64,000 bases of DNA, taken from Apiospora phragmitis (Eukaryota > Ascomycota > Sordariomycetes > Amphisphaeriales > Apiosporaceae). Positions 22,473 through 33,758 of this stretch are shown in pieces. A program made the position numbers and the translations under genes. Each line of letters starts with the position of its first letter. Position 1 is the first letter of the stretch. Under the pieces are notes generated by a model. That model was not told the DNA's origin. It saw nothing but the letters and a program-made list of their open reading frames with translations, and did not search any database. The DNA lies in contig JAQQWL010000011.1 in NCBI GenBank assembly GCA_038363925.1, positions 7,006,001-7,070,000 of the forward strand, in the 5' to 3' direction.

Positions 22473-24636
22473 TCAGCGACCCTCTCTTTCCAGAATCTCG
22501 AGCTCTTTTGTGACCGAAGGTTTGGTCGAAATCTTCTTCATCTGAGTATCTTCCAGCTTCTCTCCGCCAGCCAAGCGCATTTCCAGATCCTCGATCGCTC
22601 TGATCTTCTTCTGAAGGCTTCGCAACTTCTTGGCGAGGGGATTTTGGCTTCCAGGCGAGAGAAGACCATCTGCCATGGGAGGCTGAGAAGTCTGAACTTG
22701 AGGCGCAAGAGGTGCTCCTCCACCACGTGGCGTGGGTGCGTCACCGTTACGTTGAGTGTTGCTTCGACTACGGCCCGGGTTGTTATCTCGGCGGAAGTTG
22801 TTTCGAGAGCGGCTGCGATGGTGCTCCTGTTGATTCTGTCCACCACGGCGATCGGGGCTGCGTCCTCGTTACCAGACCCAGAGCCCTTGCCATGCGGGGC
22901 CGGAGGCGCTAGACCCCCAGCGCCGTTCTCACTGACGCCGTTTTCGCCACCCTTGTTCTTCTTGTTGTTCCGCTTCTTCTTATTCTTCATAGCGGCCTTG
23001 GACAGGTTCTCGTCTCCCTCAGCCCCAGGAGTGTCAGCAGGAGCAGCACCAGGAATAGCACGTGCTTCGGCTCCGGGCACTTGGTTACGAGAGCGACCGA
23101 ATCCATTAGGTCCGATATTCTGGGCACCGTTGCTTACAACATGAGCAGCACCGCCCTCATCCTCGCGCCTGAAGTGAAGGGGTGTCGACATGCCTCGCGC
23201 TCCCGGGGGCCGGTAAGCACCGACGGGCTTGGACGGTGTCTTGACAGTCCCCATAAACGTCGCAGCGGAAGCGTGGGGAGTAGGGACCGGGCTCAACGGG
23301 TCGCTGGTCGGGATATTCTCGGGTAACGTAGGTCGCATGCTCACTGTGTACAACTCGACCATATCTTCATTGTACATGAGGGTGCCGCCTACATGCCACA
23401 ACTTGACACCATTGTCCACTCGGAGGCGAGGCGAAGTGGTGGCGGTCATGATGTAACGGCTATCGGGGCTCCATTGACAAACACTGGGGTTTCCACTCTC
23501 GATGGTAGTGATCTTTCGATAATCCTTCTCGAGGTCATAGACATCAATCTGGCCGGCCAAGTTACCGAAGCCGGCTACAAGGACAAATCGGCCAGTAGGC
23601 GAGAATATGATGGTGTTTCGGGGGCCGATGGCGAAGGAATGCATGGCAACGGCGCGGAAGTTGAAGATGGTGGTCTTGGCAGGCATATAACCGTAGATGA
23701 CACCAAACTCCTTGCCAGTTGGAGACCACTCCACATCATGGATAGGACCCTCTTTGTCAAGCGTGATGCGCGTGTCGATGGTACCATTGGAGCTCAACAG
23801 ATAGAGGGTGGTCTCGCCATAGTAGCTCTTATTCGACTTGTCCACATCTGTTTGCGCCAGCACAATCAGGCTTGTTCCCAGGCTGTTCCACTTCAGCTGC
23901 ACCTTGTCTCCCTTGAAGAAGGTCTTCTGCGAGATAGGAGTGTTGAACTGGGGTACGTTGAAAACCTTGACGGCGGCAGGCATCCCCTAAAACAAAAACA
24001 TATTAGTGATCGAGTAGACAGGCAATAATGAGTAGACAGATTTACCTTTCGCTCAGGGACAAATACGGCCACATTGTGGCTTTGGCCAGGGGCCAAGGCG
24101 AAGTCAGTGAGACCCTCAACACGAAGCTTGTTCCAGACGGTGCTGAAGTCATGGCTCTGGAAAATCTGGACTTCGTTCGTCACGCTGCGGGCGCAGAACT
24201 TCTCATCGCTGGTGTACTGGAGATTCCAGCCAGTGGGCGACTTTTGTACAAACTTGCCGATGGGCTCTTTCTGGGATCCCTCGGGTACATCTTCAATGGT
24301 CTTCCAGACCTTCAGATTCTTGGTAGCGTCGCCGCTTTCGTCCTTGCCAGGACGCTCCCACGTGCTGAAGTACGTGCCACGCGGGGAGAAGGCAACCTCG
24401 AATACGTTGACAACGGCGATGGTGGCGAGTACTTGGGCACTGGTAGCATCGACAATGGCAACGGTATCAGTGGTGGCCCAAGCAAGGTAGCGACCGCAGG
24501 GGGAGTAAACGCAGCACCGCAGGTTCCCTTCGGGTTTGGTGAAGCCGGGCAACGGGGCGTAGACAGGCGCGGCGTCAGTGACACCAATGGCCTTCTGGGT
24601 TCGGTATGCAAACTGCAATGGATTCATGTTCGCCAT
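22473..24636 (-). CDS. Eukaryotic translation initiation factor 2A (WD-repeat eIF2A)
   Basis: Exon 1 is 24046-24636 (197 codons) and exon 2 starts at 23986 after a GT-AG intron. The product is the beta-propeller eIF2A that delivers initiator tRNA to the 40S subunit in a GTP-independent way. Visible features are CVYSPCGRYLAW, VFEVAFSPRGTYFSTWERP, HDVEWSPTGKEFGVIYGYMPAKTT as repeat-like blades, SPTGRFVLVAGFGNLAGQ and WSPDSRYIMTATTSPRLRVDNG. A Lys/Asn-rich segment (KNKKKRNNKKNKGG) and a C-terminal coiled region (KKLRSLQKKIRAIEDLEMR) ending at 22473 follow. The last part lies in the -1 frame relative to the propeller. The change must fall between the stop at 22869-22871 and about 22670. Either one base is lost (a GGGG run is at 22854-22857) or a 203-base intron, 22670-22872, is used. 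Confidence 0.9.
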
Positions 24637-27071
24637 GACTAGTCAAAGTCACAGGGTTGATCAAGCGTTGCAGAGTGTGGAGGGGACGTGTTTGTCGGAA
24701 TCGGGTTGTTCTTCTTGTAGGACAGTTTCGGATCCTGCCACTTGTTTCGGGGCGAAGGGTCTTGTTGAGGGCTGCACGAGTCAACCAAGAGGTAGGATGT
24801 CGTCAGGTTCACCTAAGAAAAAAAGCGAATTCGCTTGTAGGTGGAGCAGGCGAAAAGACCCTTGAGCTACTGAAAGCTTTCTCGATTGGGCTGGCCTATT
24901 TCTTTTCGGAGGGCACGACGAGCGAGAGCGGAAGGCAAGACTCGTTGAGCTAGCTGGCAGGAAAAGACGGCGACAGTCGGGAGCAGAGCTGGCACAAATA
25001 TATCAGGGCAAGGCAAAAGAGAAGCAGGCGATGTCTCGTTTGGTTTCTTTCTTTGTCCCGGTAGACCTGGATAAGGTTGGTAGGTTGTGGGCTGTACTGA
25101 TCCAATTGTCTTTATTTTTTTTTGTTCCTGCTGTAGGGGTCCGAATGGGAAACCGAAAAAAAGGGTCGCGCAAATGATTCAGTCAAGAAGAAGAATAGGG
25201 ACGTTATAGGGAATTGAATCCGACAGGTCACCCAGAGGGTTGGGGATTGACGAAGGGCGGGCGGACGTGACGTACGGAGCGCTGAAGAAGAGAAGGGGAA
25301 GAGTGAAAGGGAAGGGAAAAAAGAGGCCGAAATTTTTTTCTCTCCAAAGGACCACCACGAATCCGATAGAAGGAGTCCGATTTGATGTCAAACAAGCTCG
25401 CTGTAACACTACGGCACTGGCCTTCTGGGGTCCAAACCATTTTTAGGTGGCCCGGCCCCCACAATTCCAGTCGTCAGCCAGCCTGGCACGCCTGGCTGGG
25501 TAAGGCAAGTCACTAACCTAAAAGCCAAGTCACTGAAGGCCAGTCAGTGTATTGGTGACACCCTTCTTCTCCATCTCCATCCGCTGCCATCTTCTCCTTC
25601 TTCCCGGAAAGATGTGACTGTAATACAGTTAGTTGCACAGGGAATGAATGTCTGAGTAGACATCAATCTATTTGACCTGCCACCTATTGACCCTTTGAGC
25701 CGTTCAAGTGACGAGGGTAAAACAATGAGCTGCTTGGTATGACTGGCTACACGCAATGAGTCCAAACAGCTTCGATCTACTCCGTACTTCTGTTCTGCTA
25801 CTGTCAGTCCACCATTGCTATCCCAGTCACACAGTATCTGCAGGCTATGAATATGAATACCTATTTTGTTAGTAGAGACCCGGCAGGAGCTGTGTGTCTT
25901 TCTGGCTGACATCAGATTTGTTGGAGGAGGTTGATGCCCACATCATGCACCATCAGCCGCCACAATTCTAAACAAATGCCCAAGTCATCCCCATCCCTGA
26001 AACCGAGCAAGCCCCTCACCCATTGGCAGACTGGGGCTGTCTGATCGTCAATGGGGACACTTCAGCCGCATGGTGAACAGGTGAATCAATCACTTTGGCC
26101 TAGCTCTCGATGCCGGCAGTCACAGTTTGATCATATCAATTCAATTCAATCATCAATAGACTATTGTCGATCAAATAGAGCCATCGTTTAGGGCAGGAAT
26201 GATAGTTGTCCGATGTCAGTCAGAGCCTGCATGGTCATATTCAACCAACGATTGATCACCGCCCATCGTCTCAACAACAATGCTGTCAACAGTCTAACCG
26301 CCTTTTCTGGTCGCCATCAGAATCAAGTCTGCCGTATCTTGCGTCCCACCCCTGCCATTGCGGGGCATTGGTCACGTCAAAGATCCAACTGGCCCATGAT
26401 GAGACCTGAAGGTTGCGCAACGGCTCAGATGATCTCATCAAAATTATCCAGCAGGTAGGGACTTGATGAGTATACATATACAACGTAGACGCATGCAATT
26501 GAGGCAGTCAGTTTCGACGTTTATCGCTGAAGTGTCTGCCTCATTTGGCTGCCAAGGCTCCCTCCCTGCCGCTTCCTTTGGGGACCAAGCAGTCTTTTCC
26601 CGCAATATCGGCTGTCCAAAGCCGGCAACCGGACTGTCACTTATCTGCAAACAAGTTCTGGAGATCGACCGGCGATGTTCCGGCGGATCTTCAAGCCACC
26701 TGCCACGGCTTGCCTGTTTCCACATTGGCCCACAGGTCAGTCGGGAGGAAAATAACTGATACAAAAGGAAAGAAAACACACCGAGGTCGACGGGACTGTC
26801 TAGTACTACATTGGGGCCAGAAGTTCCTGCGAGCTTTGGTGTACCGGTAAATGAACAAAGTATTCTTCCTAAAGGCACAGTGCTCAGGGGTTATTAACAC
26901 GTTTATATCGTGGTGATGACTTCACTATTGCCAATATGATTGCTGGGGGCTTCTTTCCAGTGTTCGATCTGAACTGATAACCTCATCCATAGCTCTCCTG
27001 GGGGATACCTTCAGCCATTATGTAGAGCGGATGCACTCAATATTAGTTGGTGTGGATGTGCAGGAGCAAAC
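24637..27071. other. Intergenic, eIF2A promoter side
   Basis: The left part should hold the eIF2A promoter and 5' leader. The remaining 2 kb has only short frames without family resemblance. No repeat or RNA gene was recognised. Confidence 0.5.
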
Positions 27072-27985
27072 TCAAGAAGGCAGGCGCTCCGCCTCCTGCA
27101 CACCACTAACAAGCCACTTCCCATTTCTCTGCAAGAAGGTAAGCGACGCGGTACCCCTTGTCGCCGTTTGTTCAGCACCGGCCTCCTCCTCTTGGGTCCT
27201 CACTACGGTGTAATGCATCCAGAGGAACCCCACCCCGGCCACGGCGCGTCCGTCCCCATCCAGCACGTCGCTCTTGCGCCGCTGTTGCTGCTGCCCTGTT
27301 ATTCTTGGGCCATCATCATCCGCTAGCAGTAATATGTCTTGCAAGAGCACCGACTGCAACCCGCTCTTGTTGTCCAGCCGGTGCGTGATGCAGTCCGGTA
27401 ACACCGCGTCCCGGACCGCGGCCTCGGAGACTCTCTTCCCGGAATCGAGTAGATCTGTGAATGCCCGGGCAGCCGCGAGCAGCTCAGCCGCGGGCGGAAG
27501 TACTCGGGATCCCAGAGGGCATCGACCAAGGCAGCGATCTTCCAACCACCACCGCCGCCGCCACCACCACTTTCTTCCTCCTCGGTCTGCTGCTGGTGAT
27601 ACAGTGTGAAGGCGCCAACGCCCCGGTACTTCTCCTCGCCATTGGGCTTCATGACGAAGCCGGCCCAGACCGCCGCGATGCCTTGTCCCGCATCGACCCA
27701 GACCCGCGGCGGCGGCAGGTCCGTATCCGTGGTGGCCATAGCCTGGACGAAGGAACTCAGGTCGGCGTCGCGCATGCGGTCCAGCCTCCGCTCCATCTCG
27801 GCCACGTACGCGTTCCGGGGCGTCTGTATGAGCTCGCCCGCGTGGGCTCGCCAGTCGACCGCGTATGCCGACGGGAGCACATACTTGTGGGTTTCGGTCA
27901 GAGGCGTCGGCTTGTCCGAGACCGAATCTAGGAAGCCCGTCACCGTGGCCAAGACCCGGTCTTCTTGCTTTCCGTTGTTGCCCAT
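27072..27985 (-). CDS. Tandem NTF2-like (SnoaL-type) protein, frame break in the middle
   Basis: The start ATG at 27985 (MGNNGKQED) opens a first domain of about 150 residues: helical start, WVDAGQGIAAVWAGFVMKP strands, then GVGAFTLYH, a Glu/Gly-rich loop and WKIAALVDALWDPEYF. This is the cone-shaped NTF2/SnoaL pattern. The downstream part to 27072 is open in the -1 frame: AELLAAARAFTDLLDSG, VLPDCITHRL, GFLWMHYTVV, GTASLTFLQRNGKWLVSGV. This is a second copy of the same fold pattern. The change of frame lies at about 27490-27540. I found no intron with matching phase that keeps the conserved end of domain 1. So this is either one base lost in the sequence or a recently broken gene. The substrate is unknown. 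Confidence 0.6.
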
Positions 27986-29227
27986 CTCAAAGTTACGAAG
28001 AGGGGACACAGGGGGGAGGGAGGCCGGGTTCTGATAATACAGTAAAGAGGTGATAAGATGAGTTGTTTTTGGGCCATATTATAGGGGCGAGAAGCCATCG
28101 AAACAAATAAAACAAATAAGTAAACCTCGTTAAAAGTACTAGTTAAGTGGAGCTATAATTAGAGCAGCTCATTGGTCACACGCCCTGACCAGCTGCTTCA
28201 CCGGATATCATATCTCGGCGTGACTGTGCCGCACCTCCTTGGATATGATTTCCATTCCTAGTACGTGGGTCTGTATACATTCTACAGCTCGAAGGTTATA
28301 GACGAACTTTCAATAATACCATCTCAAACTTTTCAGAGCCGGTTCGGGTGGTTAGGGTCGCCATGGCTTGCTAGGGTTTCGGGCATTAGTGTGAGCATTA
28401 TTCGAGTATATGCAGTACTAGTAGCGTAAGCCTAAAAATGTCTCTTTATATAGGTAACGTTATTTCAGTGTCGGGTATAAGGTAAAAATACTCGGGCACG
28501 AGATAGCGGACATAGGATAGCTAGCAACGGTATAGCTAGCTAATAAAGCTAGCTTGCTGGCTATCCTCGCTAGTCTAGATTAAGTATGTAAATAGGTAAT
28601 CATCTCGTCACGAAACACGTATTACAGTAGGAGGAGTAGGTAGGAAGGGGCAACAGGGCTGCCGCTGATTGACTTCTACAAGCACAAGTGTACATGTGAA
28701 CTCAGTCTCTCATCGTTAGCAGATGGGTAGTTAGTATACGATTCCCGAACTAGTCGTACTGATCGACAGGCCCCAGAAATATCGGACTATATCCACAGAA
28801 AACCATCTAGGCAACTTGCTGACCCAATATGCTGCTACTTCGCTCTTTGGATTTAGCTAAATTGTAGCTCTCAGCTTTCTGGGCCTTCCTCTCATCTTTG
28901 TTGTCTTCCTTCGGATCAACGCAGCTAGTTTACCATATAAGCATAAAGCCAGTTCCATTTCAGCCCCCCGCCCCTGCGCCGGCAGTAGTTACTATAAGCG
29001 TGGTATCGTACAAAGTAAAAAACGATACCTCAGTATTGACCTAGGCCGCCTCACTTGCCCCAGCCTTGTATTTCATGGATAGTGCGGCAGACCTGCAGAC
29101 ACGTTAGTCGAGATTCCGAAGATGGCAGTTGAGATGACAAACAACCCTCTTTGGATCTCCAATGGCCGATGGATCAAATGGTCCATTGGCTCCTTTTGTA
29201 CACCACCAACGCTATACTTTCCATTGA
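27986..29227. other. AT-rich intergenic with nested palindrome
   Basis: More than 1.2 kb without a recognisable gene, AT-rich, with GCTAGC-containing palindromes around 28516-28565. It separates the NTF2-like gene from the broken membrane-protein gene. It probably contains worn repeat DNA, but no family could be named. Confidence 0.5.
28516..28565. repeat. Nested inverted repeat rich in AGCTAGCT
   Basis: The outer arms 28516-28527 and 28554-28565 pair at 11 of 12 positions. Inside them the perfect 8-base arms 28534-28541 and 28547-28554 (AGCTAGCT) face each other across five bases. The structure is a hairpin with an asymmetric bulge. Function is unknown. Confidence 0.7.
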
Positions 29228-32205
29228 TCATCTCTTTTCCTCGGATAAGCCATGGTAAGTGTCCTTGGTGGATTCGGGGGCTACTCGAGGCGTCGTTGCC
29301 TGCTCTAGAGAGGCGGGCGCCTCACATTCTGCTCGCTTCAAAGAGAACCGGAACCAACCCATCCTAGACATCCTATCCAAGACGATCGTCTTGAGCCGGA
29401 CAACTTGCTCACGGGAGAAGGTGTTGCGCTTCCAATCGTAGGAACACAGAGCCGCGCGCTGCATGCCGCCCTCCTGCCCGCAGACCACCACCGCGGTCGG
29501 CGGCCGGGCCGCCCGGAAGGCCATGGCCGTCATGGAGTACGTATCGATGACTGTGAACGTTTTCAGGTCATCATAGTTGCTGCTCTCGCTGTCGTGGCCG
29601 CCGTGCCCCTGGTCGTCCAGCAGAGGCCGTTCCCCGACGCACTCGTCCTTTTCGTCCTTGGACGACGGTTTGTGGCGCGAGAGCGTGCTTCCGGCCGTGC
29701 TCCATTTGAGGCGGCCACTGTCAGAGGCGAATAGGTACTCCTCGACCAGCCCGAGGTCGTCGGGAACGCCTTCCATTCCCACAAACGAGGCCTGCGTGTT
29801 CCAAAACTTTCCGATGTAGATGTTGAGGAGTATGGCTGGCGTGGCAAGTGAAAAACCGATTGTAGCGAGCAGTATGAATATACATAAGACCAGAAGTCCA
29901 ACTTGCTTTGGAGATGCCGAAGGCGGATCGGACGGGAATTGTGATTGGCTACTTTTTGTCCGCTCATCGTCGATTTCATTCCTTATCCGCACATCCTCGT
30001 TGGTATCGGCTACAGATTGAGCAGTTAAGTACACGAGGACTATTCCAGCCGCAAGACAAAGTGGGCTGCCATGCAAAATCCATTTGTTAAGTATTCTTCT
30101 GAGTGTAGGGCGAGTAAAGAAGTAAACCTGTTGCACTATAGATCAGAGTCAGCAGTCAGTACTAAGAGCACCCGGACGAGGAATCCACAAGAATACAACT
30201 CACTTGAATTCCATTGTATCGTGGCGCCATAGGCCCCGTCCAGAATTACAGTCTCGTTGTCGACGATGCCTGCAATCTGACATCTTGGTTCGATGTCCCG
30301 AAGCTTTGAGCCCCAGAAATCCTTTTGATAGTGCCATGGCTTGCCACTTTCCCGTGGCTGCAAGCATATGAGGCGCTCCAGGAAAGCCTCCGAGACGTTG
30401 GCAAGCGAAAGTCTGGCAAAGGCGATGAATTACGAGTCGGTATTTATGATTAGCGGACGTCGGCGCAAAAGTCCCATCAAGGCATACGCCGTGTCTGCGC
30501 TGTGATGTGCTTTGGTCCCGCCCCCCCCCCCTGTTATGGAATCATTCCAAGGCAATACTGAAGAGCTCCAGAGGCTCCAGATGTATCGAAGACTCGTAGT
30601 GATCAATCAGTTGACGAGCGAGCTTAGAATCCTTCCAGACGGAGCGAGAAGCAAATTTTCGTTTTTGCCCACTGCTCTGGCGGCCTGGGCGCCCCAATGG
30701 CGTACACCTTCACGGGCTTCTTGGATGAGATGAGCAAGATCTCAGGAAAAGTCCACAGCCTCGAACCCCACAGCTGCATCCACTCTCTCATGGACTCTGG
30801 GTTGTATGTATTGCCCCATTTGTCCAGCCATCTGTCCAGAGCTTCTGGACAGTCAGGCGTTGGACTGGTTTGGACCCTTTTGTGGTCAACAGAAGGGCCA
30901 ACCAGGATGACCATGGAGTGAGCAGCACGTACTATGTCGCGAATCGCATATATCTCACTGTTATCGACGGTGGCCTTTTTATTTCCATCGGCGTTGTCTT
31001 TTGGATACATTCGTAATCCCACCAGAATGCCTTCTTGCCAGCCGTGTGGGCCGCTTCTATTCCGTGCATTTCCAGCGTAGCTCGATCGAATTGCGCAATT
31101 TAAAGGAGAGCCTCGCGAATCTCCAGAGGGGCTTTTCCGTCCGTGAAATCTCCTTCAGTCAACACACAGAACTGCTTCCGGGTATATGACAAGAAAACGT
31201 AGTCAGTCCCAGAACGGTCGCCATGTTCACGGACCCAGTCGCCCACCCGGCGAGTCTCGTACCCGACGGATTTTCCATCCTTGTCGTATGTCAGGAAGCA
31301 GAGATGGCTGGGAGCAAAATTCCGTTCCAGTAGGTTATCGTTATCCGTGTCTTTCACCAGAGTAGTACTGCTACCACGGAGGGTAGAAGCAATAGACGTG
31401 GTAGAGGTATGGGTCGTCATCGCAGCACTCTCGGTGGCCTGCCTGTTCCATGAGGTGGTAGGAACTCCGAGTTCTGTGTGGGTATGTGGCGTGATGAACG
31501 TCATCTCGATATCTTGGTAGTTGTAGTTCTGCGGGACCGGGGAAACGAGGGCATGGGTAGAGGTATAGGGCGTCATAGCTGCCATCTCGACGTCCCCCTG
31601 GTCCTGTCGTATGAACAGGGTGGATTCGTTCTCTTCCCCTGTTGAATCCTCGCCGCCTTCATCCTGATGGCGGCCCTCTCTGCGATTACGCGCCACCATA
31701 GGATACTGGCGATCGTAAGCGCGGACAGGATCGTAGTTACCACCATTCCTAGGAGTGCCGCAGATATTGTGCGGTATAAGAAGCTGGTCATTCTGTCAGA
31801 ATAAGAACCATCGGAGGTGTAGGCACTTGAAGGACTCACAACGAAGAGGAGAAGGAAACAAGAAGGGATCCATGCGAGCCAAGAGGAATAAGCCCATTGA
31901 GCCAGGGTGATGACTGGCGAGACATGTTTCCTTAACCGCCCAGATCTTCTCCACGTTCCGGATACTTCAGTGCCACCCCGCTCGAGCGTCTGGATTGTCG
32001 CCCGAGAGAGGAAGGGGATGTGGGAAGAGACCGGAGCATACGAGAATGAATGTGCCCATTGAGACAGGCGGGTCACTGGGGAGATAACACCAATTGTAAC
32101 GGTTCTCGCACCTGCGTGAGATCTCATAGAGGCCGCATGCGCCGCTGCCCACACCACAGCTCCTAATTGCGTCTTTCGCACGCTTCGGAAAATAAGCGCC
32201 GGCAC
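29228..32205 (-). pseudogene. Broken large fungal membrane protein of a HET-associated family
   Basis: From the right: a Trp/Ser-rich N-terminal region with hydrophobic segments (WLAWIPSCFLLLFVV; LLGMVVTTILSALTIASILWW), then HLCFLTYDKDGKSVGYETRRVG and YVFLSYTRKQFCVL. After these come KKAFWWDYECI, AHSMVILVGP, WMQLWGSRLWTFPEILL, DTAYALMGLLRRRP, ARLSLANVSEAFLERLICL, GAYGATIQW, two C-terminal membrane segments (GLLVLCIFILLATIGFSLA) and a final basic region. I know this order from large fungal proteins annotated near HET genes; their function is not established. The reading is broken many times: TAA after EIREALL (about 31098), a -1 shift at the A-run near 31010, another shift near 30650, a stop near 30538, an 11-C run at 30521-30531 and a TAA near 30430. 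A 68-base intron before the HLCF domain is possible. The true start is unclear. Confidence 0.75.
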
Positions 32206-32475
32206 TTGCCATTAAACGCCTGATCCTTCGGGGGAAACGAACCGCACCGTGTAGGTGAACCGAAACGAAGCCACAAAGCGGGCTGCTGCTGATCATGCCA
32301 CTTCCGGACAAGGCTGCGACGTTTGTAAGCCACCCGCCAAGTCTCTTATACCACCCTGTTCCCATTGACACCTTAGCTTACCAGCCTGTGGGGGGCAAGG
32401 AATATGAATCAGCCTTCATTCCTACCTCGAATTGACGCCTTGAGCCGGGTGCGAAGCGAGCAACTGTACCATCCT

Positions 32476-32866
32476 GCAGCGTCCAGCCCCTCGCGAGCCA
32501 GGGCGAGTCGCCGAACTGGAAGGCCGGGCGCAGCTGCGACAAATCGGCCAGGTACGCGTAGCAGACGGCGGACTCGGCGTAGTACTGGTACATGGAGTTG
32601 ATGGCCTCGGAGAGCTCGGCGCTGCTCGTCTTGTCGATGCAGCACGTGTCGATCTAGATCCATTCATAGCCGTCGCCCAGGGCCTGGTTCGCGGCTGCTT
32701 TGAACTTCTGATACCCTGCTTTGGCGGGCGTCTGTGGGATCCGGGACTGCATCACCTGGAGGGTCTTCTCGCCTTTGCCCCAGGTATGCGAGAGAATGGC
32801 ATAGTTCGGGACCCCATCGCCGAGGAACTCGATGATTTCCAGCGTACAAGTATTTATGAGCCTCTC
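32476..32866 (-). pseudogene. HET-domain fragment (heterokaryon incompatibility)
   Basis: Recognisable HET blocks on the minus strand: RLINTCTLEIIEFLG, NYAILSHTWG, GYEWI, then IDTCCIDKTSSAELSEAINSMY, VCYAYLADL and SPWLARGWTLQ. The usual initiator Met before RLIN is absent (Glu-Arg in its place). The Trp expected between GYEWI and IDTCC is a TAG stop at 32654-32656. The sequence leaves the family right after WTLQ, so only the N-terminal half of the domain remains. HET proteins trigger cell death when unlike strains fuse; this copy cannot. It abuts the broken membrane-protein gene on the same strand, and I see no evidence that they were one gene. Confidence 0.85.
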
Positions 32867-33758
32867 TTGACCTTTAGAAGACCATATCGGCGAGGTTTTG
32901 ACGACACCAGGTGAGACTGAGGCCGTCTCCTTCACGGCGCGCCATCCGTAAGCGTTTCGGACCACAGTTGCGCTGACCACCCTAGACCTTAGACTACCTA
33001 GACTCGAGGCCGCGATATGGTACTAATGGCTTTTCCACCGGCGATTTACGTCGATACCGCATTTTGGGGCCTCTCATACTGTCTTGCACTGGCCGAGTTG
33101 AAGTCTACCAGAAACGGTGTGCTAATGGGTACCTACGGACAGAAGTGCCTTTGGTCAGAAGACTCTGGACTACCTAGATGTAAGCACCAAAAGCTGCCTG
33201 TGCATACTGCTACCGTTCGCATAGCGCTCAAAGAGAATAATCAGGTACACAAACACTGGAAGTAATTGAGCCCAGCGTGGTTCAGTGATGACATTGAATG
33301 TGATGGATTCAAGTTGGGTGTGTGGGTATCTTGGGTTTAGGTGTACAATGTCATTCGCTGAACGTCAATAGGTAATTACTTACAGCTTGAGGTATCTCAG
33401 CAGGGGAAAGCAATTGAACAACGTGTGATGGACCAAAACATGCAACAGTTATTCCGATTGTAGCGAGGGCATTCCCAATATTAAGTATCTGAGGATGATA
33501 GCAAAGTCGAGACACAGCTCCTTACCGTTTTTGTTTTCACGTGGTCATCCGAGACCTGCAGAAGGTTCCGCGTTCCGTTCCGATCACGATCGACCCACCA
33601 TTAGATCAAGATTCCGTTCCTACGTCATCGGTCGGGTACTACCATTTGAGAAAACAACAACATTTTCCTGGTTAATTAATCATCCAAGCTATTATGATCA
33701 TTCGCGTGTCCGTAGTACTTGAGGGCTAGACCAGGACAATCAATCAACCAGCGCCATT
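32867..33758. other. Intergenic between HET fragment and SET/MYND gene
   Basis: Divergent flanks. The right part should hold the promoter of the SET/MYND gene. No coding sequence is recognised; the 82-codon frame at 33017-33265 has no family resemblance. Confidence 0.5.

Noticed and set aside
22670..22872. 203-base intron in eIF2A as the sole explanation of its frame change
   Set aside because: It restores frame, but the skipped part encodes an Arg/Ser-rich linker that looks like real coding sequence; kept as an alternative only.
22773..22935. In-frame intron in eIF2A with GTGAGA donor and CGCAG acceptor
   Set aside because: Its length is 75 bases, a multiple of three, so it would not solve the frame change.
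29228..32866. HET fragment and broken membrane protein as one fused gene
   Set aside because: The HET homology stops after WTLQ, and the next 270 bases show neither family, so two separate remnants are simpler.
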